Source: Bacteroidales bacterium (GTDB lineage Bacteria; Bacteroidota; Bacteroidia; Bacteroidales; JACABE01). From it: 34,438 nucleotides of DNA. This document shows positions 17,143 through 26,152 of the stretch, piece after piece. A program made the translations under genes and the position numbers. The stretch is from positions 1-34,438 of the forward strand of contig JAHEYQ010000050.1 of NCBI GenBank assembly GCA_023251515.1. The letters are read 5' to 3'. Every line of letters begins with the position of its first letter. Position 1 is the first letter of the stretch. Under the pieces are notes generated by a model, which had not been told where the DNA came from, did no database searches, and worked only from the letters and a program-made list of their open reading frames with translations.

Positions 17143-18023
17143 TATTTTTGATGTTTTCTGTCAACAAAATCTTTTAAAGTTAAAAATGCAACCATATCGC
17201 TTTCCCACTTGTATTCAGATCTCAAATTATCAAGTATTTCCATAGCTTTTTCATGCGAATCGCAATCATTAAGAATAATAATTGAATCATTATAAGCTTT
17301 CATATTACCTTTATATAATTCATTGATAAACAAAAACTTTTCATTTATTCCAATAGCTGATTTTAAATCTTTGATGCTTTGATGCGACATTCGTGAACTT
17401 ATGCTTTTATCTGCTTTGCTTTTTTGGATTTTATCGTTTAAATTTTTGGATTCTGACTTGTATTTATCAGCAATTGAAACATTTGCACTTCCAAAAAGGT
17501 CGATATTTTTGGCAGGTTTTTGTTTTTCCTCCTCATGCTTTATGGTTTCTTTTATCGAATCTTCTTTTTTGATTTCAATCACTTTTTCCTCAATAATAGC
17601 TTTTGGCTCAGGAGTTAAAATTATCTCAACATCCTCCACCTTATGCTCAATCTCTTCAATAATTGGCTCTTTAATATTTGTTTCTTCAGGTTTTGGTTCA
17701 ATTATTTCGGCTTTAATTTCCGGTTTTGGCTCTGCAACAACTTTATTTTCATTAATAATTATTAGCGGTTTTTCAGGGGTTTCCTTAATTTCTTCAATCA
17801 CCTGAGGCGTATTGTCATTTGAAAATGAGGGTGAAACAATTTCAACAATCTGATTAGCCTTTTCAAGTTCAAAAATCTGTTCGTACAATTTTCTGATATT
17901 GGCTTTAATAATATCCAGATCAATTTGAGGAATTTTGCCTATATAAGCATTCAAATTGATGTTTTGTTCGTTAATCAGTTCTAATTGCCTGATAATGTTT
18001 TCTTTGATAATTGATTTATCCAT
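17142..18023 (-). CDS. Conserved hypothetical protein with acidic Pro/Glu/Ile-rich linker
   Basis: A 293-residue protein of unknown function. A helical N-terminal segment ([15 protein letters not shown] to about residue 60) and a compact C-terminal region ([21 protein letters not shown] to the end, including a predicted helix around [12 protein letters not shown]) flank a long, low-complexity charged linker from about 65 to 175 with repeated KPE, IEE and IIE motifs. The C-terminal block looks like one often seen in Bacteroidota hypotheticals. It is the first gene of the operon with gmk, nadD and dusB. It sits where many bacteria have yicC, but it is not YicC. Confidence 0.7.
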   Translation of the reverse strand: MDKSIIKENIIRQLELINEQNINLNAYIGKIPQIDLDIIKANIRKLYEQIFELEKANQIVEIVSPSFSNDNTPQVIEEIKETPEKPLIIINENKVVAEPKPEIKAEIIEPKPEETNIKEPIIEEIEHKVEDVEIILTPEPKAIIEEKVIEIKKEDSIKETIKHEEEKQKPAKNIDLFGSANVSIADKYKSESKNLNDKIQKSKADKSISSRMSHQSIKDLKSAIGINEKFLFINELYKGNMKAYNDSIIILNDCDSHEKAMEILDNLRSEYKWESDMVAFLTLKDFVDRKHQK

Positions 18024-18171
18024 AATATTTTGAAAATAAATTATTACAAACTACAATTAAAAATTTAAATTTCTTGTTTTTATATAAAAAAAACATCCAT
18101 AAATGATGATTATTTGAAAAAAAACATGTAGGTTTGTTCTTTGAAAATCTCACGATAAAATTACAGAAAAA

Positions 18172-18179
18172 TACATTTG
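18172..18179 (+). promoter_or_regulatory. -7 promoter element upstream of tdk
   Basis: TACATTTG matches TAnnTTTG and lies 64 bases before the tdk ATG. No well-spaced -33 TTTG is present. The 220-base gap also drives the divergent hypothetical-gmk-nadD-dusB operon, whose promoter I could not identify. Confidence 0.45.
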
Positions 18180-18243
18180 GAAAAAGCGAAAAATAAAAAA
18201 AGTTATAAAGAATCATTGTTAATAAGTTAAAAGTCTGATACAG

Positions 18244-18813
18244 ATGTTTTTTGAGAACAGAGAAAATAATCCGGTAAAAAGAGGTTGTATTGAAGTAATT
18301 TGTGGTTCAATGTTTTCGGGCAAGACGGAAGAATTAATCAGAAGATTAAACCGTGCAAAAATAGCACGTCAGAAAGTTGAAATTTTCAAACCATCCATCG
18401 ATACTCGCTATGATGAAGTAAATGTAGTATCTCATAACGAAACAGCAATAACATCAACTCCGGTAGAAACCGCTTCTCAGATTTTGCTTTATGCAGAAGA
18501 TGCAAGTGTAATTGGGATAGATGAGGCACAGTTTTTTGATGATGAATTATTTAATGTATGTAATCAATTAGCAAACAGAGGTGTTAGAGTTATCGTTGCA
18601 GGCTTGGATATGGATTACCTCGGTAATCCTTTTGGACCAATTCCAAAATTAATGGCTGTGGCAGAAGATGTTACAAAAGTTCATGCAATTTGTATGAAAT
18701 GTGGAAATCTGGCACAATATTCACATCGTACTGTACAAAATGACAAATTGGTTATGCTTGGCGAAACCGATACTTATGAGCCTTTATGCAGAAATTGTTT
18801 TAATGAATTATAA
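18244..18813 (+). CDS. tdk: Thymidine kinase (type II, zinc-containing)
   Basis: Salvages thymidine to dTMP. The 189-residue protein has the P-loop GSMFSGKT at 21-28, the catalytic DEAQFF at 93-98 (E94 the likely base), the lasso segment [13 protein letters not shown], and four zinc-ligand cysteines C150, C153, C182 and C185. Length and motifs are complete. Confidence 0.96.
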   Translation: MFFENRENNPVKRGCIEVICGSMFSGKTEELIRRLNRAKIARQKVEIFKPSIDTRYDEVNVVSHNETAITSTPVETASQILLYAEDASVIGIDEAQFFDDELFNVCNQLANRGVRVIVAGLDMDYLGNPFGPIPKLMAVAEDVTKVHAICMKCGNLAQYSHRTVQNDKLVMLGETDTYEPLCRNCFNEL

Positions 18814-18954
18814 ATAATAATTTTAAAATATATTGCAAACATTTGTTTATGTGTATTTTATATTTTATTTATTATAAAATTCAACCTTTCGTTAAAATAA
18901 TTGTTAACATAAAAGATTTTTTAAAGATAATTTTAACTAATTTTTTTTCTTTTT

Positions 18955-18987
18955 TTTGTTGTAAACAGTTTAAAATCTTTAAATTTG
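18955..18987 (+). promoter_or_regulatory. Promoter of the ATP synthase operon
   Basis: TTTG at 18955-18958, a 21-base spacer and TAAATTTG at 18980-18987 make the best full match in the window to the Bacteroidota promoter consensus. The predicted start leaves a leader of about 70 bases before atpB. Confidence 0.75.
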
Positions 18988-19065
18988 TTGCCGATTTTAA
19001 AAAACAGAATCAATTGGATGGTTTAAATGTTACTTATTAATTATAAGTAATTTATAATAAAAAAT

Positions 19066-20187
19066 ATGTATTTATCAAGCAAGATTAAAAACTTAAGTAC
19101 TAAAATTTGGGCGTTAGCGATAATAATCGTTTTGTTTTTTACAAACGTTTCAAATTCAAATGCTTCTGAAGAGAAGCATGAAAAGGAGAAATTTAATGCC
19201 GGCGAAATGATTATCGAGCATATTGCCGATGCTTATGAATGGCATATCATGACCATTGGTGAAACTCATGTTTCAATTCCTTTGCTGGTAATATTAATTG
19301 ACGAAGGAAAACTCGTAACTTTCTGTTCTTCAAAATTTCATCACGGACTTGAGAGTTATGAAGGTTTTAAAATTTCCCATGAAGGCAAATACAAAGGAAA
19401 AATTGTAAAACTTTCAACAAATGAAAAAGGAGAAGAAATCGAATCACGTCCTATTGATTTGTCAATCACAAAATTAGTTCTTTCATTATTTATCGGTGTA
19501 TTTCTGATTGGGTGGTTATTTATTTCTATTTCACGTTCATATCGCAAAAGAGGGATGGCAGCTCCTAAGGGAATGCAATCATTACTGGAACCTATTATAA
19601 TTTTTGTTCGCGACGACATAGCAAAATCATCTATTGGTGAAAAAAAATATCAAAAATATTTACCATATCTTTTGACCATATTCTTTTTTATCTTTCTAAA
19701 TAACTTATTGGGCTTAGTCCCATTTTTCCCTGGAGGAGCTAATTTAACTGGAAATATTGCAGTTACACTTACTTTAGCAGTTTTTACTTTTGTGATTACA
19801 ACTTTAAGCGGAAATCGTGCATATTGGACACATATCGTGAATGCTCCTGGAGTTCCCTGGTGGCTTAAAATTCCGGTGCCATTGATGCCTATTGTTGAAT
19901 TGGTTGGGGTATTTACAAAACCATTTGTATTAATGGTTCGTCTTTTTGCAAATATTACAGCCGGACATATCATAGCACTTGGTTTTATCAGTTTGATTTT
20001 CATTTTTGGAGAAATGCAACCTGCACTTGGATACGGAGTATCAGTAGTTTCTGTAATTTTTTATGTTTTCATGGGATTACTCGAATTATTGGTTGCTTTT
20101 ATTCAGGCATATGTATTTACTTTGTTATCAGCACTATATTTTGGTATGGCTATTGAAGAACATCACCATGCAGAAGAACATCATTAA
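19066..20187 (+). CDS. atpB: ATP synthase F0 subunit a
   Basis: The membrane stator subunit that forms the proton half-channels against the c ring. The 373-residue protein has the long Bacteroidota-type N terminus: a signal-like hydrophobic segment (IWALAIIIVLFFTN), then a charged periplasmic region before the conserved helices. The hallmark PFVLMVRLFANITAGHII carries the essential arginine, followed by FMGLLELLVAFIQAYVFTLL. The C terminus is histidine-rich. First gene of atpBEFHAG. Confidence 0.95.
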   Translation: MYLSSKIKNLSTKIWALAIIIVLFFTNVSNSNASEEKHEKEKFNAGEMIIEHIADAYEWHIMTIGETHVSIPLLVILIDEGKLVTFCSSKFHHGLESYEGFKISHEGKYKGKIVKLSTNEKGEEIESRPIDLSITKLVLSLFIGVFLIGWLFISISRSYRKRGMAAPKGMQSLLEPIIIFVRDDIAKSSIGEKKYQKYLPYLLTIFFFIFLNNLLGLVPFFPGGANLTGNIAVTLTLAVFTFVITTLSGNRAYWTHIVNAPGVPWWLKIPVPLMPIVELVGVFTKPFVLMVRLFANITAGHIIALGFISLIFIFGEMQPALGYGVSVVSVIFYVFMGLLELLVAFIQAYVFTLLSALYFGMAIEEHHHAEEHH

Positions 20188-20238
20188 AATATAAATAATT
20201 AAAACAGAAACATTTACTAACACTATAATAACAAATAA

Positions 20239-20502
<264 letters not shown>

Positions 20503-20512
20503 CAAACAAATT

Positions 20513-20549
20513 AACAGAACATTGTAACGGTTGGTTGCAATGTTCTGTT
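20513..20549 (+). promoter_or_regulatory. Intra-operon hairpin between atpE and atpF
   Basis: AACAGAACATTG and CAATGTTCTGTT form a perfect 12-bp stem with a 13-base loop, beginning ten bases after the atpE stop. A T/A-rich tract follows (TTTAAAAATTTTT). It could act as a leaky terminator or an RNA 3'-end block that raises subunit c over the downstream subunits. Confidence 0.75.
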
Positions 20550-20597
20550 TAAAAATTTTTGACAAATAGTAAATTAAGATTTTAAAACCTAAGTAAA

Positions 20598-21092
20598 ATG
20601 GGAATAGTAACACCGGATCTCGGACTTATTTTCTGGATGACCTTATCTTTTGGTATCCTGTTGTTTATACTCACAAAATTTGCATGGATACCTATTTTGG
20701 CTACTTTGCACGAAAGAGAAAAAACCATTGAAGATTCATTGCATGAAGCTGATAAAGCCCGTGAAGAAATGAAATTATTACAGGCTCATAATGAAGACCT
20801 TCTACGTCAAGCCAAAGAAGAAAGAGATTCAATACTGAAAGATGCCCGTAATATCCGTGATAATATTATCGAGGAATCAAAAACCAAAGCCAATCAGGAA
20901 TACAATCGTATTGTTGAAGCTGCAAAAGAAAGCATACATTACGAAAAAATGGCTGCTATTACAGAATTGAAAAATCAGATTGCAACTCTATCAATAGATA
21001 TTGCTGAAAAAATACTTAAAGAAACTTTGGCAAATAAAGATGCTCAAAAACAGCATATTGATAAAATGATGGATAATATCAACTTTAACTAA
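20598..21092 (+). CDS. atpF: ATP synthase F0 subunit b
   Basis: The peripheral stalk subunit. The 164-residue protein has one N-terminal membrane helix (LIFWMTLSFGILLFILTKF) followed by a long charged helix (REKTIEDSLHEADKAREEM and onward) that dimerises and binds delta. Placed between atpE and atpH as usual. Confidence 0.95.
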   Translation: MGIVTPDLGLIFWMTLSFGILLFILTKFAWIPILATLHEREKTIEDSLHEADKAREEMKLLQAHNEDLLRQAKEERDSILKDARNIRDNIIEESKTKANQEYNRIVEAAKESIHYEKMAAITELKNQIATLSIDIAEKILKETLANKDAQKQHIDKMMDNINFN

Positions 21093-21112
21093 TTCTGCAA
21101 AACATTGTAAAT

Positions 21113-21670
21113 ATGAAAAATAGCAGAATTAATAATCGTTATGCCAAAGCATTATTCGATCTGGCTGTTGAGCAAAATTTTCTCGATCAAGCCTATCAGG
21201 ATATGCAATTGGTAAAAAGTATCTGCAAATCGAACAGAGATTTCGATTTATTGCTTACCAGTCCGGTTATTAAAACCGATAAAAAACAGGCAATAATGAA
21301 TGAAATATTTGGAAATCAGATTAATAAGGTTTCTTTAGCTTTTTTAATGTTAATTATGAAAAAAAGACGTGAAGCAAATCTGAAATCAATTGCCATTAGT
21401 TTTATAGCTGATTATAAAGAATTTAAAGGTATAAAAGTAGCTCATCTGAAAACTGCTGCTGAAATTGATACTCAAACCAGAGAACAATTTAAAGATATTC
21501 TGACAAATCAATCAAATAAAAAAATTGAATTATTGGAAGAAATAAATCCTGCTTTAATTGGTGGGTTTGTAGTTACTATTGACGACAAACAATCGGATAG
21601 CAGTGTTTCAACAAAAATTCAAAAACTCAGAAAAGAGTTTAATGTAAATGTTTACGAAAAAGGGTTTTAA
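21113..21670 (+). CDS. atpH: ATP synthase F1 subunit delta
   Basis: Links the b stalk to the top of the alpha/beta ring. The 185-residue protein begins NNRYAKALFDLAVEQN, contains LLTSPVIKTDKKQAIMNEIF, and ends with the typical INPALIGGFVVTIDDKQSDSSVSTKIQKL. Members are poorly conserved but this one is clear from both ends and from position. Confidence 0.94.
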   Translation: MKNSRINNRYAKALFDLAVEQNFLDQAYQDMQLVKSICKSNRDFDLLLTSPVIKTDKKQAIMNEIFGNQINKVSLAFLMLIMKKRREANLKSIAISFIADYKEFKGIKVAHLKTAAEIDTQTREQFKDILTNQSNKKIELLEEINPALIGGFVVTIDDKQSDSSVSTKIQKLRKEFNVNVYEKGF

Positions 21671-21698
21671 ATAATAAGAAAATAAATAACATAAAGAT

Positions 21699-23282
21699 AT
21701 GGCTGAAATTAAACCGGCTGAAGTATCGGCAATTTTAAGACAACAATTAGCAGGCTTTAGAATGGAATCTGACCTGGAAGAAGTAGGTTCTGTTTTGCAG
21801 GTTGGTGACGGCATTGCCCGTATTTTTGGATTAAGCAATGCTCAATCAGGCGAATTAGTTGAGTTTGCGAAAACAGGGGTTAAAGCAATTGTACTTAACC
21901 TTGAGGAAGATAATGTAGGTGTGGTTCTTTTAGGAGATTCACGTTCTATTAAAGAAGGTGATATTGTTAAACGTACCAGTAAAATTGCCTCAATAAATGT
22001 TGGCGAAGGTTTGCTAGGCAGGGTTATCAATACCCTTGGCGAACCTATAGACGGCACAGGACCCATCATAGGCGAAACTTACGAAATGCCTCTGGAACGT
22101 AAAGCTCCGGGTGTTATTTATCGTCAGCCTGTTACAGAACCATTGCAAACCGGTATCAAACCTATTGATGCCATGATTCCGATAGGAAGAGGACAACGTG
22201 AATTAATCATCGGCGACCGCCAGACCGGTAAATCAGCAATTGCTATTGATACAATTATCAATCAACGTGAGTTTTTCGAAAAAGGCGAACCTGTTTATTG
22301 TATTTATGTAGCAACTGGTCAGAAAGGTTCTACCATTGCCAACGTTGTTAAAACATTAGAAGAAAAAGGTGCATTACAATATACTGTAATTGTTGCTGCT
22401 ACAGCTTCTGATCCGGCTGCTATGCAGTTTTATTCACCATTTACAGGTGCTGCTATCGGCGAATTCTTCAGAGATTCAGGTCGTCCGGCATTGGTAATTT
22501 ATGATGATTTATCAAAACAAGCGGTTGCTTACCGCGAAGTTTCTTTATTACTTCGTCGCCCACCGGGTCGTGAAGCATATCCTGGTGATGTATTCTATTT
22601 GCATTCAAGATTATTGGAAAGAGCTGCAAAAATCATTAAATCAGATGAAATTGCTGCTCAGATGAATAATTTACCAGATACAATAAGACATCTGGTAAAA
22701 GGTGGTGGTTCGCTTACTGCTTTGCCTATTATCGAAACTCAGGCAGGTGACGTTTCTGCTTATATTCCTACCAATGTAATTTCTATTACTGATGGTCAGA
22801 TATTCCTGGAAACCAATCTTTTCAACTCTGGTATCCGTCCCGCTATCAACGTAGGTATTTCTGTATCACGTGTGGGTGGTAATGCTCAGATAAAATCAAT
22901 GAAGAAAGTAGCTGGTACTTTGAAAATCGACCAGGCTCAGTTCCGCGAACTGGAAGCTTTCTCAAAATTCGGTTCTGATTTGGATGCTGCAACAAAAGCT
23001 GTTTTGGACAAAGGTAGCCGCAATGTTGAAATTCTGAAACAGCCACAATATTCTCCTATGAAAGTAGAAGAACAAATTGCAATTTTATATTGTGGTACCA
23101 AAGGTTTGTTACAAAAAGTTCCGGTTAACAAAGTAAGAGATTTTGAACTCGAATTTTTACATCATATGCAAATATCTCATAGCGATGTGTTAAATTCTTT
23201 AAAATCAGGAAATCTTACCGAAAACGATGTGAAAACATTAGAACAAACTGCAAAGGAAATTATCAAAAAATACGAAATCTAA
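21699..23282 (+). CDS. atpA: ATP synthase F1 subunit alpha
   Basis: The non-catalytic nucleotide-binding subunit of F1. At 527 residues it is full length, with the P-loop GDRQTGKS at 172-179, the segment [23 protein letters not shown], and the signature [17 protein letters not shown]. The start at 21699 gives [13 protein letters not shown], the common N terminus in this phylum. Confidence 0.97.
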   Translation: MAEIKPAEVSAILRQQLAGFRMESDLEEVGSVLQVGDGIARIFGLSNAQSGELVEFAKTGVKAIVLNLEEDNVGVVLLGDSRSIKEGDIVKRTSKIASINVGEGLLGRVINTLGEPIDGTGPIIGETYEMPLERKAPGVIYRQPVTEPLQTGIKPIDAMIPIGRGQRELIIGDRQTGKSAIAIDTIINQREFFEKGEPVYCIYVATGQKGSTIANVVKTLEEKGALQYTVIVAATASDPAAMQFYSPFTGAAIGEFFRDSGRPALVIYDDLSKQAVAYREVSLLLRRPPGREAYPGDVFYLHSRLLERAAKIIKSDEIAAQMNNLPDTIRHLVKGGGSLTALPIIETQAGDVSAYIPTNVISITDGQIFLETNLFNSGIRPAINVGISVSRVGGNAQIKSMKKVAGTLKIDQAQFRELEAFSKFGSDLDAATKAVLDKGSRNVEILKQPQYSPMKVEEQIAILYCGTKGLLQKVPVNKVRDFELEFLHHMQISHSDVLNSLKSGNLTENDVKTLEQTAKEIIKKYEI

Positions 23283-23297
23283 TAAAACGGAGCAAAT

Positions 23298-24176
23298 ATG
23301 CCCAATTTAAAAGAAGTAAGAATAAGGATTGCATCAGTAAATTCTACCAAGCAGATAACCAGTGCTATGAAAATGGTTTCTGCTTCCAAGCTGAGACGGG
23401 CACAAAATGCCATTATCAAATTGAGACCTTACTCTGCAAAACTTAGAGAAATTTTGCAAAACCTTAGCGATAGCATTGACAATACCAATGCTGCCACTTT
23501 TTTTGAAGAACGTAAAACTGAAAAAGTTTTGATTATCGTAGTTTCTTCAAACAGAGGTATGTGTGGCGCTTTTAATTCCAATGTAATTAAAAAGACTACT
23601 CAGCTTGTTAACGAAAAATATGGGGCTGAAAACAAAAAAGGCAATGTTGAATTGTTATGTATCGGTAAGAAAGCCGGCGAATTTTTTGCACGTCGTAAAT
23701 ACAAAATCAGTGGCCATTTTGATCATGTTTATGATAGATTGGCTTTTGGAAACATTGTTCCCATTGCTGAACAATTGATGAGCGATTTTCAAAATAAAAA
23801 ATACGACAAGATTGAAATTGTTTACAACAGGTTTAAAAATGCAGCGACTCAGCAACTGATTGTTGAACAGTTTCTGCCTGTTTTACCACAGGATGCTAAT
23901 GTAAGCAATTCGTCAGTAGATTATATTTTTGAGCCGGATAAACAACAGATATTAAATGAATTAGTGCCTAAAACATTGAAAATTCAGTTGTATAAAGTCG
24001 TTTTAGATTCTTTTGCTTCTGAACATGGTGCTCGTATGACTGCTATGCACAAAGCAACCGATAATGCTACAGAAATGCTCAAACAATTAAAATTATCTTA
24101 TAACAAAGCACGTCAATCGGCTATCACAAACGAAATTCTGGAGATTGTAGGTGGTGCCGAAGCATTAAAAGGCTAG
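23298..24176 (+). CDS. atpG: ATP synthase F1 subunit gamma
   Basis: The central rotor shaft. The 292-residue protein has the conserved N-terminal coil LKEVRIRIASVNSTKQITSAM followed by VSASKLRRAQ, a central Rossmann-like part (VSSNRGMCGAFN), and the C-terminal coil EHGARMTAMHKATDNATEML. It is the last gene of the operon, closed by a strong terminator. No atpD or atpC follows. Confidence 0.96.
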   Translation: MPNLKEVRIRIASVNSTKQITSAMKMVSASKLRRAQNAIIKLRPYSAKLREILQNLSDSIDNTNAATFFEERKTEKVLIIVVSSNRGMCGAFNSNVIKKTTQLVNEKYGAENKKGNVELLCIGKKAGEFFARRKYKISGHFDHVYDRLAFGNIVPIAEQLMSDFQNKKYDKIEIVYNRFKNAATQQLIVEQFLPVLPQDANVSNSSVDYIFEPDKQQILNELVPKTLKIQLYKVVLDSFASEHGARMTAMHKATDNATEMLKQLKLSYNKARQSAITNEILEIVGGAEALKG

Positions 24177-24196
24177 TTTTCAAATTTTAATAATAT

Positions 24197-24228
24197 AAAA
24201 AAGGCTGTTTGAAAAGACAGCCTTTTTT
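24197..24228 (+). terminator. Rho-independent terminator of the atp operon
   Basis: AAAAAAGGCTGT and ACAGCCTTTTTT pair perfectly (12 bp) around an 8-base loop, ending in a T tract. It lies 21 bases after the atpG stop and before pnuC. Confidence 0.92.
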
Positions 24229-24261
24229 ATTAATTTTACATCTATTTTTAACAAACAACAA

Positions 24262-24873
24262 ATGCTAACAATCGACATATTTACAACATTTTACCAAAAT
24301 ATAATTGCTACAACTCCCTTGGAATTTGTTGCTGTTTTTTTTGGTTTACTCAGTGTTTGGTATGCCCGTAACGAAAAAATTCTGGTATATCCTACAGGAT
24401 TGATCAATGTTGGATTATATGTTTATATCTGTCTTATTGCCAAGCTTTATGCTGATATGGGAATCAATATTTTTTATTTTATAATGAGCATTTACGGTTG
24501 GTATAACTGGGGCCGAAAAGATGAAAATAAAAAACACATTCCAATTACTTACTGTTCTGTAAAACAGCATATTTTTAATCTGTTGTTGTTTGTATTCTCT
24601 TTCGGAGTGTTATATTATCTGCTTAAAAATTATACAGATAGCACTGTGCCATTACTCGATTCGTTAACTACTGCTATTTTTATTGTTGGGATGTGGTTGC
24701 AAACTCTTAAAAAAATCGAAAATTGGATTTACTGGATTGTAGGTGATTTACTTGTAATTCCATTATTTCTATATAAAAATCTGGCATTGACCAGCGTACA
24801 GTTTATGGTTTTTTTAATCATTGCCATCTCAGGTTATTTTGAATGGCGTAAAAAAATAAAATATGCAAAATAA
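24262..24873 (+). CDS. pnuC: PnuC-family nicotinamide riboside transporter
   Basis: A 203-residue inner-membrane protein with about seven hydrophobic helices. It has the PnuC pattern: FVAVFFGLLSVWYARNEKILVYPTG near the N terminus, YGWYNWGR in the middle, and WLQTLKKIENWIYWIVGDLL near the end. PnuC proteins take up nicotinamide riboside by facilitated diffusion, with trapping by phosphorylation. The overlapping kinase gene supports this substrate over thiamine, which some homologues carry. No thiamine riboswitch is visible in the short leader. Confidence 0.88.
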   Translation: MLTIDIFTTFYQNIIATTPLEFVAVFFGLLSVWYARNEKILVYPTGLINVGLYVYICLIAKLYADMGINIFYFIMSIYGWYNWGRKDENKKHIPITYCSVKQHIFNLLLFVFSFGVLYYLLKNYTDSTVPLLDSLTTAIFIVGMWLQTLKKIENWIYWIVGDLLVIPLFLYKNLALTSVQFMVFLIIAISGYFEWRKKIKYAK

Positions 24874-25390
24874 TGTTTATCGAATAGCTGTAACTGGTCC
24901 AGAATCAACAGGTAAAAGTGCCCTTGCTAATGAATTAGCCAATTTTTTTGATACGGTTTGGGTAGAGGAATATGCCAGAACTTATCTGAACAAAATTGGC
25001 AGAGAATATCAGTATGATGATATCTTAAATATTGCCATGCAACAAATTGAAAATGAAAACATGGCGGCAACCAAAGCTAATAAATTTGTTTTTTGTGATA
25101 CAGATATTACCGTTTGCAAAATATGGTGTGAATTTAAATATAAAAAATGCCATGATTGGATTAATGCCATGTTTAAAAATCATACCTATGATTTATTTTT
25201 ACTTTGCGATATCGATCTTCCTTGGGAATTTGATCCTCAACGCGAAAATGCCAACGAAAGAACTGAACTATTTGATTTATATCAGAATGCATTGAAATCT
25301 GAGAATTTTCCTTTTGTTGTTGTTAGTGGCTCAGGTTCAATACGTACCCAAAATGCTATTGCAGAAATTCAAAAAAGATTCAGCCTCTAA
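24863..25390 (+). CDS. NadR-like nicotinamide riboside kinase (AAA_28 ATPase)
   Basis: A 175-residue cytoplasmic P-loop kinase matching the C-terminal ribosylnicotinamide-kinase domain of NadR. The P-loop is GPESTGKS at 12-19, followed by VEEYARTYL, FCDTDITVCKIW and LLCDIDLPWEFDPQRENANER. It lacks the DNA-binding and adenylyltransferase domains of full NadR. The gene overlaps the end of pnuC by 11 bases, so uptake and phosphorylation of nicotinamide riboside to NMN are translationally coupled. Confidence 0.88.
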   Translation: MQNNVYRIAVTGPESTGKSALANELANFFDTVWVEEYARTYLNKIGREYQYDDILNIAMQQIENENMAATKANKFVFCDTDITVCKIWCEFKYKKCHDWINAMFKNHTYDLFLLCDIDLPWEFDPQRENANERTELFDLYQNALKSENFPFVVVSGSGSIRTQNAIAEIQKRFSL

Positions 25391-25441
25391 ACTTTTTTCA
25401 AAGAAATTAAATGAAACTGATTTTATTGGTTTTAAATTTTA

Positions 25442-25449
25442 TATATTTG
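25442..25449 (+). promoter_or_regulatory. -7 promoter element of the small secreted-protein gene
   Basis: TATATTTG is a full match to TAnnTTTG, 106 bases before the next start codon. The -33 region is weak (TTGG near 25426). Confidence 0.4.
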
Positions 25450-25555
25450 CCTTTGCAAATTATTTAAAAAATAAATCAAATTTTTGGCAACTCAGACCAG
25501 TGTTTTGGTGTCTATTAAGCAATTAAATATTTATTCACTATTATAATCACATTTT

Positions 25556-26017
25556 ATGAAGATTAAACTTTCTCAATTAAGTAAGCAAATTCTTAGCTTT
25601 GCAATTATTCTATTGGCATTTACCACAATTTCTAAAGCCGAAAATCCCACCAAATGGCAATTATTAACCGAGCAAAGTGGGGTACAGGTTTATTATCGAT
25701 ATGAAAATTGCGATGACAATGTAAATGATTTACATCAGCAAATGGCTGTACTTAAATTTGTAAACACTACCAATCAAAACATTACAGCAGAATGGGATTT
25801 GGAAGCATGGTATAACGATGTTTGTACTACTTGCGGAAAAAAAGATAAAGAGCAGCATTTCAGCACTCAACTAAATGCCGGAGAAACCAAAATCGGAAAT
25901 TTCGAAAAACGCGGAACTCAAAGAGAACTTTTAATCTTTGCGAAATTTACCAATATGGACAACAAAGTAAAACTTACCAAATTCAATTTGGCAAATCTGA
26001 AAATAAGTATTTTATAA
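25556..26017 (+). CDS. Small secreted protein of unknown function
   Basis: A 153-residue exported protein with a signal peptide (ILSFAIILLAFTTIS, cleavage after KAE or nearby). The mature part is beta-rich (WQLLTEQSGVQVYYRYENC, MAVLKFVNTTNQNITAEWDLEAW) and has three cysteines: C52 and a CTTC pair at 90 and 93. The paired cysteines could bind a metal or form a disulfide. I do not recognise the family. It has its own promoter-like element and a strong terminator, so it is probably monocistronic. Confidence 0.65.
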   Translation: MKIKLSQLSKQILSFAIILLAFTTISKAENPTKWQLLTEQSGVQVYYRYENCDDNVNDLHQQMAVLKFVNTTNQNITAEWDLEAWYNDVCTTCGKKDKEQHFSTQLNAGETKIGNFEKRGTQRELLIFAKFTNMDNKVKLTKFNLANLKISIL

Positions 26018-26030
26018 GTATTTTCAATAT

Positions 26031-26069
26031 AAAAAACCGATTCCGATGTAAATTTGGAATCGGTTTTTT
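26031..26069 (+). terminator. Rho-independent terminator
   Basis: A perfect 14-bp stem, AAAAAACCGATTCC with GGAATCGGTTTTTT, around an 11-base loop, ends in six T residues. It lies 14 bases after the small secreted-protein gene. Confidence 0.92.
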
Positions 26070-26152
26070 GTATTTTAAAAGGAGCAAATAATATAATACT
26101 TTAGTATATAAAGGACTGAATATTTTTAATTAACAATAAAATATATAATCTT

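Noticed and set aside
17401..17805. A 134-residue plus-strand frame rich in Ser/Ile/Phe
   Set aside because: It is the antisense shadow of the Glu/Lys/Pro-rich linker of the hypothetical gene on the minus strand.
18843..19040. A possible 65-residue plus-strand gene between tdk and atpB
   Set aside because: It is composed of AT-rich, Phe/Ile/Lys-heavy sequence, overlaps the clear atp promoter, and has no recognisable motif. It reads as intergenic DNA.
24229..24261. A thiamine pyrophosphate riboswitch or other leader before pnuC
   Set aside because: Only 33 bases separate the atp terminator from the start codon, too short for a riboswitch, and no conserved motif is seen.
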